The notes under the pieces are model-generated. The model saw only the letters and a list, made by a program, of their open reading frames with translations. It made no database searches and had not been told where the DNA came from. The position numbers were made by a program, and so were the translations under genes. Below are positions 42,242 through 48,567 of a DNA stretch of 48,567 nt, piece by piece. Numbering within the stretch: position 1 is the first letter of the stretch; the number at the start of each line of letters is the position of its first letter. Origin of the DNA: CAYOLL01 sp964404765 [NCBI: uncultured Gemmatimonadota bacterium] (lineage in GTDB: Bacteria; 4572-55); contig CAYOLL010000029.1 of NCBI GenBank assembly GCA_964404765.1, positions 1-48,567 on the forward strand, read 5' to 3'.

Positions 42242-44050
42242 CTATGTGCGTTCCACATGAAGCACGCTCATAAACGCTTCTTGCGGGATTTCTACATTGC
42301 CGACTTGCTTCATGCGCTTCTTGCCTTCTTTTTGGCGTTCCAAGAGCTTGCGCTTGCGGGTGATGTCGCCACCGTAGCATTTGGCCGTCACGTTTTTGCG
42401 CAGCGGTTTAATGCTCTCGCGGGAAATAATACGTGAGCCAATCGCTGCCTGAATCACCACTTCAAACATCTGGCGCGGAATGATCTTGCGCAGCTTTTCA
42501 CACAAATCCCGGCCCCACTCGTAGGCATGGTCGCGATGGGTAATGGACGACAGCGCATCCACCGGACTGCTGTTGATCATAATATCCAGCTTGACCAGAT
42601 CCGATTGGCGATAGTCCAAAAACTCGTAATCAAAAGAGGCATAGCCACGACTAAGCGACTTAAGCCGATCATAGAAATCGAAAACGACTTCGGCCAGCGG
42701 AATGTCGTAGTGAATGTCCACCCGGGTTTGATCGAGATATTCCATCTTTTTGTAGATGCCGCGCCGATCCTGACACAGCTTCATAATCGGACCAATGTAA
42801 TCGCTGGGCACGAAAATTTGGGCGCTGATAAACGGCTCTTTGATGAACTCGACCTGGCCGGATGGCGGCAGTTCACTGGGATTGTCCACTTCCACCATGC
42901 TGCCGTCGCGCTTGATGACCTGATATTCCACGTTGGGTACCGTGGAGATGATTTCGATGCCGTGCTCGCGGCTGATGCGTTCCTGCACGATTTCCAGATG
43001 CAGCAGGCCCAAAAAGCCGCAGCGGAAGCCAAATCCCAGCGCCGCCGATGTTTCCGGCAAATATATCAGCGACGAATCGCTCAGCTTCAGCTTTTCCAAC
43101 GACACCTTTAGATCTTCGTATTGATCGCTGCTGACCGGGAAAATGCCGCTAAACACCATCGGCTTGACTTCGCGGTAGCCGGGCAAAGGCTCGGTAGCCG
43201 GGTTGTTGAAATCCGTGATGGTATCGCCGACCTTGGTATCGCTCAAGGTTTTGAAACTGCCGACCACATAACCCACTTCGCCCGGTTCTAATTGCGGCAC
43301 GGGGAAGCGCTGCAAGCGCATAAAACCAACTTCATTGACTTCGTAAACGCTGTTGGTGGCAAAAAACAGGATTTTCATCCCCGCCCGAATCACGCCATCC
43401 ACCACGCGAATATAGGGTACGGCCCCGCGATAAGAGTCATACGATGAATCAAAGATCAAAGCCTTGAGCGGCTTGTTTGGATCGCCGGACGGGGCGGGAA
43501 TGCGCGCCACGACTGCCTCCAGAATTTCGCTGATGCCGATACCCATCTTGGCGCTGGCCGGAATAATTTCATCCGCATTACAGCCGATCAGGTCAATAAT
43601 CTGTTTTTTGGTTTCCTCCACCTGTGCGCCTTGCAGATCAATTTTGTTGATGACGGGGATAATCATCAGGTTATTTTCCATGGCCAGCAACAGATTACTG
43701 ATCGTCTGCGCTTCCACGCCCTGGGTGCAGTCAACAACCAGAACTGCGCCTTCGCAGGCGGCCAGGCTGCGTGAAACCTCGTAGGTAAAATCCACGTGAC
43801 CAGGTGTATCAATCAGATGCAGTTCGTAAATTTGGCCGTCTTTGGCCGTATAACTCATGCGGATGGCATGGGCTTTGATCGTGATGCCGCGTTCGCGTTC
43901 CAAATCCATGTTGTCAAGGATTTGTTCCTTCATGTCTTTGGCGGCAATGGTTTTAGTCGCTTCCAGCAGGCGGTCGGCCAACGTGGATTTGCCGTGATCA
44001 ATATGGGCGATGATGCAAAAATTACGAATCTGTTTCGAGTTCAATGACAC
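42242..44050 (-). CDS. lepA: elongation factor 4 (LepA)
   Basis: The GTPase G1 motif [16 protein letters not shown] (G3) and NKID (G4) are present, followed by domain 2, EF-G-like domains III/V and the LepA-specific C-terminal domain ([25 protein letters not shown]). The 602-residue length is standard. It is a ribosome-bound GTPase thought to act in back-translocation or initiation under stress. Start: GTG 44050 follows AAAGGA with only two bases of spacing; TTG 44044 would be spaced better, so the true start may be 44044. Its downstream neighbours are the signal peptidases. Confidence 0.97.
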   Translation of the reverse strand: MSLNSKQIRNFCIIAHIDHGKSTLADRLLEATKTIAAKDMKEQILDNMDLERERGITIKAHAIRMSYTAKDGQIYELHLIDTPGHVDFTYEVSRSLAACEGAVLVVDCTQGVEAQTISNLLLAMENNLMIIPVINKIDLQGAQVEETKKQIIDLIGCNADEIIPASAKMGIGISEILEAVVARIPAPSGDPNKPLKALIFDSSYDSYRGAVPYIRVVDGVIRAGMKILFFATNSVYEVNEVGFMRLQRFPVPQLEPGEVGYVVGSFKTLSDTKVGDTITDFNNPATEPLPGYREVKPMVFSGIFPVSSDQYEDLKVSLEKLKLSDSSLIYLPETSAALGFGFRCGFLGLLHLEIVQERISREHGIEIISTVPNVEYQVIKRDGSMVEVDNPSELPPSGQVEFIKEPFISAQIFVPSDYIGPIMKLCQDRRGIYKKMEYLDQTRVDIHYDIPLAEVVFDFYDRLKSLSRGYASFDYEFLDYRQSDLVKLDIMINSSPVDALSSITHRDHAYEWGRDLCEKLRKIIPRQMFEVVIQAAIGSRIISRESIKPLRKNVTAKCYGGDITRKRKLLERQKEGKKRMKQVGNVEIPQEAFMSVLHVERT

Positions 44051-44446
44051 ATTCCTTTGTTGGTGTTACGGGATGAACGACCAATAAGTTGCCGATTGCC
44101 AAAATTTAAATCGCGGCAAAATATAGCCGTTAAATCAAGATTCGTCAAGCGTTTCTTGTCAGCGGAATTTATGGTGTAACTCAAAACGCGGTTTTCAGTC
44201 GGCCGCCTTACTTAAAACTGCATTTCGAGTTGTATAGTTGTTGGTCGAAACGACGACCGGGATTGTGCGTCATTGCATAGCCGTTTTTATGTGCGGTGTT
44301 ATTCGAAATCACACGCAAATCGACAATAAAAGAGTGTTGCCAAAATCAGGGCAGTTATATAGATTGCAACCTGTTTGTATCAAGTGCACAATTACGCTTT
44401 TTTGACCCATACACAAACTGAAGTTTTTTATCCATTTGAGATCATC
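44051..44446. other. divergent spacer between lepA and the propeller kinase
   Basis: No gene or family repeat was recognised. The frame open from 44375 into the kinase is considered untranslated because a signal peptide begins at 44447. No clear promoter hexamers were found on either strand. Confidence 0.4.
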
Positions 44447-47400
44447 ATGAAAAAAATCTTTTTCGTTACCTTTGCGCTACTTTTTAGCGGCGCTTTTTCC
44501 GCCCAGGCGCATATTCAAAACACAATTTTTAAGCGGTTGACAGTCGCGCGCGGGCAGGCCTCCAGTGTGGTCTATTCCATTGCGCAGGATCGCCGGGGTT
44601 ATATCTGGTTTGGCGGCGAGGGCGGGCTAAGCAAGTATGACGGCTACGATATCAAAGTTTATGAGCATGACCCGCTGAAGCCGGGCTCCATTTCCAGCAA
44701 CGATATCGGCAAGGTGATTGAAGATACGCTCAGCGGCCGGCTTTTTCTGGGCACCTGGGGCGGCGGGGTCAACGAGTTTGACCCGGCGACCGAATCTTTT
44801 CGGGTCTATCGCCACAATAAGAATAATCCCAACAGCCTTAGCGACGACCGCATCCAGTCCATTTTTATCGACCGTGATGGCGCGGCCTGGATCGGCACCT
44901 ACGCTAACGGCCTGAATCGCCTGGACCCTTCGCGCCAAAACATCACCCGCTATCCGCCCAATCCGGCCGATTCCACAGCGCTGAGCAATGGCCGGGTCTG
45001 GGGCAGCGCGCAGGATCGTTTTGGCTTCTACTGGATCGCCACCGATAACGGTCTGGACCGGCTGAATGCAAAGACCGATAAATTTACGGTATATTATCAC
45101 GATCCGGCCGATTCCAACAGCCTCAGTCATAACCGGGTCCGCTGCCTCTGCATGGATCGCCGGGGCAACCTCTGGCTGGGCACCCATGACGGTGTTACGC
45201 AGGTCGTGATGGATGAAGCCGGCTTGCCCAGGCAATTTATACGCTATAAGGCCGGGATGAGCAATCCTACAGTTAATACGATTTTTGTTGACTCCAACGA
45301 CCTGGTTTGGGTAGGCACCAGCGGCGGCGGCCTGAATCGTTTCAATCCGCAAACAGGTGAGTGGAGCCGGTTTATCAACAATCCAAATGATCCGACAACC
45401 ATCAGCCATAATGACATTCGCTGGTTAATGGAAGACCGCTCGGAAAATTTGTGGATCGGCACCCGCGGCGGAGGCATTAGCATCTTGAACTTGCGCCCGC
45501 GAAAATTCTACACCTTCAGCCATCAGCCGGCGAATCCGGCCAGCCTGAGTTCCGGCCGCGTGTTTGCCCTCGTTCAGAGCCAAAACGGCGGCATGTGGGT
45601 CGGCGCCGATGGGGGCGGCGTCAGTTATACTCCGGTCAACTTAACTCAGGTAACAGACTTTCAGAACATCCCGTTTTTTCGCTTTCAAAATGATCCGGCG
45701 GATCTGCGCAGCCTAAGCAATAATCGTATTTTGGCTATGTGCGAAGACCCTGACAGCAATTTGTGGGTCGGCACATACGAAGGCGGCCTGAATCGTCTGA
45801 GGCCGGCCAGTATGAAAAACGGCGCGGCCCAATTTGATCACTTTCAGCATAACCCGGATAACCAAAACAGCTTAAGTCACAACCGCGTTCATTCTCTCTT
45901 TGTTGATCACAGCGGGGCAATTTGGGCGGGCACAGATAGCGGTCTGAATCGGATTGTGAATCCATCCGCTGACGCTGCGCAGGTGGAATTTATCCATTAT
46001 CAAAATGACCCGAAAAATCCCAACAGCCTTAGCCATAACGGCGTTTTGTCAATATATCAGGATCAGCAGGATATCTTATGGTTAGGCACCTGGGGCGGCG
46101 GTCTCAATCGCTTCGATCCCAAAACCGGCCAATTCCGCGTCTATAAATATAACGCCAAAGATGACGGCACAATTAGTAACGACGAGATTTTCTGCATCAC
46201 CGAAGACAGCTATGGCGAGCTGTGGCTGGGAACACGGGTCGGCCTGAACAAACTGGATCGAACGGATGGCACTTTCACCCGCTATTATGAGCATGACGGC
46301 CTGCCAAGCAATGAAATCTTCGGACTCATGGAGGATACCCATCAGCGGTTGTGGCTGACGACCAACAAAGGTATTTCCCGCCTGGATTTAAAAACAACCG
46401 AGTTTCACAATTATGACCCGGACGACGGACTACAGGGCTACGAATTTACACACGGCGCAGTTTTTCACGGCCAAGAGGGAGCGATGTTTGCCGGCGGCGT
46501 GCAAGGATTTAACATTTTTTTCCCCGCCAATGTTGAGGAAAATCCGTACAAGCCGGCGATTGTGCTGACCGGGTTTAAAGTTTTTAATAAAGACTGGAGT
46601 TTCGACCGCGACATCATGACCCTGCCGCGTCTGGAACTGTCCTACAAGCAAAACTTTTTGGCCTTTGAGTTTGCCGCGCTGGATTATACCATGCCGGAAA
46701 AAAACCAGTATCGTTATCGACTCGACGGTTTTGACAAAGACTGGATTGAGGCCGAAACACGACGCTTTGCCAGTTATACCAATCTGGATGGCGGCTTGTA
46801 CACTTTCCGGGTCATCGGCTCCAATAACGACGGGGCCTGGAATAATGAGGGCGTTTCGATTAAGCTGCGAATCATTCCGCCGCCCTGGAAAACGTGGTGG
46901 GCGTACAGCTTGTATGTCGCCGGTTTAGTCCTGTCTGTCGCCGGCTACATCCGCTATAAAACTGTGGCCCAGCAACGGGAATTGCAGGCTCAGGCGCGCC
47001 TGAACATCTACCTGGAAGAAAAAGTGAAAGAGCGAACCAAACAATTGGAAGACGCGCATCAGCTCATTATCAAACTGGAGCGCGAGGCGCTGGAGCAGCA
47101 GATGGCCGGCGGATTTGCTCATGAAATGCGGAACGCTCTGTCCGGGGCGTTAATGATGGTCAATTCGGTGCTGAAAGACGGCAGATCGTTATGTCTGGAA
47201 AATGCTTATGCGCTGGGCGATTTGTATGATGCCATCCATAAGGAATTGTCTGATGAAACGATCAAACAGATCATGGTTCTTTTTGAGCAAATCGAGGAGC
47301 GTGACGGCAGATTGGACGAAGTCATCAAAATGGTGAAAGGTGCCGCTAGCCGGGCAATGCGCGTCACCACGCTAATCTTGGAGTACTCTACGTTAAGCAA

Positions 47401-47941
47401 AGGGGTCATCGGTAATGTGCCGGTCTCCGTCAGCAAGCTGCTGGAGGGGATTGTCAACCGATATCGCGATAGTTTTAAGGAACGGCAAATCGATCTGCGC
47501 TTAGACATTCAAACCGACAAACCGCTGCTGGGTCACGATAGCCATTTTGAGACGATCATCAGCAATTTACTGCAAAATTCGCGTGATGCCCTGGCCGATG
47601 CTCCCAAGGATCATGATCGTTATACTGAAGTTAAATTGTATGAGGAAAACGACACCCAAATTCTGGTTGTGCGCGATAACGGGCACGGCATTTCCGAAGC
47701 CAATCGCAAAAAGCTTTTCCGGCCGTTTTTCTCGACTAAGCCATCGGCCGGAACCGGTCTGGGTCTATGTTTTGTGCAAAAATTAGTGCAAATCTATGAC
47801 GGCTCGATCCACGTGGAAAGTGTGGAAGGCGAAGGCGCCTCGTTTATGATTCGCATTCCGTATCGCGCGCCTGGCGCTGCCGCGGAATCGGATGCCGAAG
47901 AGACCAATCTCGCTAAAGACCTGGAAAGTCTTGTTGGATGA
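44447..47941 (+). CDS. two-component-propeller sensor histidine kinase
   Basis: A signal peptide (MKKIFFVTFALLFSGAFSAQA) fixes the start at 44447. Then come about 14 Reg_prop propeller repeats (residues about 30-700: recurring SLSxxxVxxxxxDxxGxxWxGT..GGLNRFDP), predicting two seven-bladed beta propellers in the periplasm. A Y_Y_Y domain follows (about 730-810), then a membrane helix (about 815-838), a coiled coil, a dimerisation H-box with H892 in GGFAHEMRNAL, and a HATPase domain (about 1030-1150) with N-box NLLQNSRDAL, DNGHGIS and GTGLGLCF. It should sense an extracellular polymer/ligand and phosphorylate a separate regulator. Unlike hybrid HTCS proteins it has no receiver or AraC domain. 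An insert of about 70 residues lies between the H-box and HATPase. Confidence 0.94.
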   Translation: MKKIFFVTFALLFSGAFSAQAHIQNTIFKRLTVARGQASSVVYSIAQDRRGYIWFGGEGGLSKYDGYDIKVYEHDPLKPGSISSNDIGKVIEDTLSGRLFLGTWGGGVNEFDPATESFRVYRHNKNNPNSLSDDRIQSIFIDRDGAAWIGTYANGLNRLDPSRQNITRYPPNPADSTALSNGRVWGSAQDRFGFYWIATDNGLDRLNAKTDKFTVYYHDPADSNSLSHNRVRCLCMDRRGNLWLGTHDGVTQVVMDEAGLPRQFIRYKAGMSNPTVNTIFVDSNDLVWVGTSGGGLNRFNPQTGEWSRFINNPNDPTTISHNDIRWLMEDRSENLWIGTRGGGISILNLRPRKFYTFSHQPANPASLSSGRVFALVQSQNGGMWVGADGGGVSYTPVNLTQVTDFQNIPFFRFQNDPADLRSLSNNRILAMCEDPDSNLWVGTYEGGLNRLRPASMKNGAAQFDHFQHNPDNQNSLSHNRVHSLFVDHSGAIWAGTDSGLNRIVNPSADAAQVEFIHYQNDPKNPNSLSHNGVLSIYQDQQDILWLGTWGGGLNRFDPKTGQFRVYKYNAKDDGTISNDEIFCITEDSYGELWLGTRVGLNKLDRTDGTFTRYYEHDGLPSNEIFGLMEDTHQRLWLTTNKGISRLDLKTTEFHNYDPDDGLQGYEFTHGAVFHGQEGAMFAGGVQGFNIFFPANVEENPYKPAIVLTGFKVFNKDWSFDRDIMTLPRLELSYKQNFLAFEFAALDYTMPEKNQYRYRLDGFDKDWIEAETRRFASYTNLDGGLYTFRVIGSNNDGAWNNEGVSIKLRIIPPPWKTWWAYSLYVAGLVLSVAGYIRYKTVAQQRELQAQARLNIYLEEKVKERTKQLEDAHQLIIKLEREALEQQMAGGFAHEMRNALSGALMMVNSVLKDGRSLCLENAYALGDLYDAIHKELSDETIKQIMVLFEQIEERDGRLDEVIKMVKGAASRAMRVTTLILEYSTLSKGVIGNVPVSVSKLLEGIVNRYRDSFKERQIDLRLDIQTDKPLLGHDSHFETIISNLLQNSRDALADAPKDHDRYTEVKLYEENDTQILVVRDNGHGISEANRKKLFRPFFSTKPSAGTGLGLCFVQKLVQIYDGSIHVESVEGEGASFMIRIPYRAPGAAAESDAEETNLAKDLESLVG

Positions 47942-48045
47942 GCAGGGCGGCACGTTGGCCGGCAACGGCGGCGGGCTACTGCTGCGAGAAATTGAGTTAT
48001 TTTTAAATTTTGGTTTACTTGGCATGTAATCAACACGGAGGTTTT

Positions 48046-48372
48046 ATGACAGACGTTAATCTTACGGTTGAGAAGCTAAAAGCTATGATGGAACGTCAGC
48101 AGCCGTTTTTTTTGCTGGATGTGCGCCAACCGCATGAACACGAACTATGCCGAATCGAGCCAACCCACGCCTTAATTCCGCTAAATGAACTGCCCGATCA
48201 TTTGGATGAACTGGATCCAAATGCGCTCATCGTAATCTACTGTCGAACCGGGAATCGGAGCCTTCACGCTGCGCACTTTTTGCGTCAGCAAGGCTTTGAA
48301 CAAGTCTACAATTTGGCAGGAGGGATTCATCAATGGGGACGCAAGTTCGATCCCGGCATTCCTTTATATTAA
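48046..48372 (+). CDS. rhodanese-like domain protein
   Basis: GGAGG five bases before the ATG fixes the start at 48046. The single rhodanese domain (108 residues) shows FFLLDVRQPHEHELCRI, IPLNELPDHLDEL, the active-site loop YCRTGNRS (cysteine as persulfide carrier), and GxxxVYNLAGGIHQW near the end. It is likely a cytosolic sulfurtransferase or a sulfur-trafficking protein of the GlpE/PspE size class. It follows the kinase gene by about 100 bases on the same strand without obvious functional link. Confidence 0.93.
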   Translation: MTDVNLTVEKLKAMMERQQPFFLLDVRQPHEHELCRIEPTHALIPLNELPDHLDELDPNALIVIYCRTGNRSLHAAHFLRQQGFEQVYNLAGGIHQWGRKFDPGIPLY

Positions 48373-48393
48373 GGCCGGAGATTAACCTGTACC

Positions 48394-48466
48394 CTACGCG
48401 GTGTAAGTTTGGGTGAACTTTTCCGCCCATCAAGACCTGACGAGTTTTCAAAACCCGTCAGGTTTT
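48394..48466 (+). repeat. palindromic intergenic repeat with AGACCTGA hairpin, copy B
   Basis: Matches the minus strand of about 3101-3173 with roughly 9 differences in 72 bases. The hairpin is AGACCTGACGAGTTT / AAACCCGTCAGGTTT. The second outer arm present in copy A is missing, so this copy is partial. Its position after the rhodanese gene suggests it may serve as a terminator. Confidence 0.72.
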
Positions 48467-48509
48467 ACAGTGTTTAAGATATTGTTTTTGGAAACATGGT
48501 TGCAGACGT

Positions 48510-48567
48510 GTAGCACAGATTAGCAATCTGTGCATGTTTGCAGCCCGCACAGATTAGCAATCTGTGC
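48510..48567. repeat. tandem hairpins, probable fourth member of the double-hairpin family (cut by the window edge)
   Basis: Two copies of CACAGATT-AGC-AATCTGTG (48514-48532 and 48549-48567) follow a GTAG arm. The closing arm would lie beyond the window. Confidence 0.6.

Noticed and set aside
41385-42380. N-terminally extended signal peptidase
   Set aside because: The extra 110 codons cross the double-hairpin repeat and the end of lepA; ATG 42050 has a proper SD and the normal family start.
44627-45409. 260-codon minus-strand frame opposite the propeller region
   Set aside because: Shadow of the repetitive propeller-coding sequence with no independent support.

Overview
The window is one stretch of bacterial chromosome of roughly even base composition with AT-rich spacers. 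It suggests a Gram-negative member of the FCB-related lineages (Calditrichota/KSB1-like), on these grounds: several signal-peptide-bearing outer-membrane barrels, a PorV-like protein, an OmpA protein with thrombospondin type 3 calcium repeats, a giant two-component-propeller histidine kinase, a DUF6754 membrane cluster and ATP-type PEP carboxykinase. The phylum call is inference; no rRNA or tRNA gene was seen.

Layout. 1-7.1 kb: an outer-membrane protein with a ComEA-type helix-hairpin-helix, a DUF1203 protein, an AT-rich repeat-filled spacer, an orphan response regulator, and a secreted protein/barrel pair. 7.1-13.6 kb: aminotransferase, two-helix K+ channel with RCK domain, SLATT-like membrane protein and the long OmpA protein. 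13.7-19 kb (minus strand): Rpn-like nuclease, sucC without sucD, a TfoX remnant, a TOPRIM/ATPase gene pair resembling OLD/PARIS-type defence systems, and an SDR. 19-25.5 kb (plus): a strong promoter drives four membrane proteins of unknown role (DUF6754 cluster), then a PpiD/SurA-like foldase and a protein with two STAS-like repeats. 25.9-30.3 kb (minus): NtrC-type regulator, a PorV-like barrel fused to ComEA-type HhH, a YkvA protein and rlmN.

30.5-34.1 kb is the most unusual part. Two plus-strand genes, a SIR2-like protein with a coiled-coil tail and a STAND NTPase with a membrane helix and leucine-rich repeats, lie between two direct copies (75 bp, 5 mismatches) of the 3' end of the neighbouring minus-strand U32 peptidase gene. 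This looks like a compact conflict/defence cassette that entered the 3' end of the U32 gene and supplied a replacement gene end.

34-48.6 kb: U32 peptidase, a spacer with a candidate small RNA, maf, pckA with a palindrome over its promoter, a small barrel, two tandem signal peptidases I, lepA, the propeller histidine kinase and a rhodanese.

The spacers are rich in short palindromic elements. Three (3542-3662, 37777-37885, 40562-40695) have terminal inverted repeats and flanking direct repeats that look like target-site duplications, so they are probably MITEs. A separate double-hairpin family occurs four times, and a hairpin repeat of about 72 bp occurs at both ends of the window.
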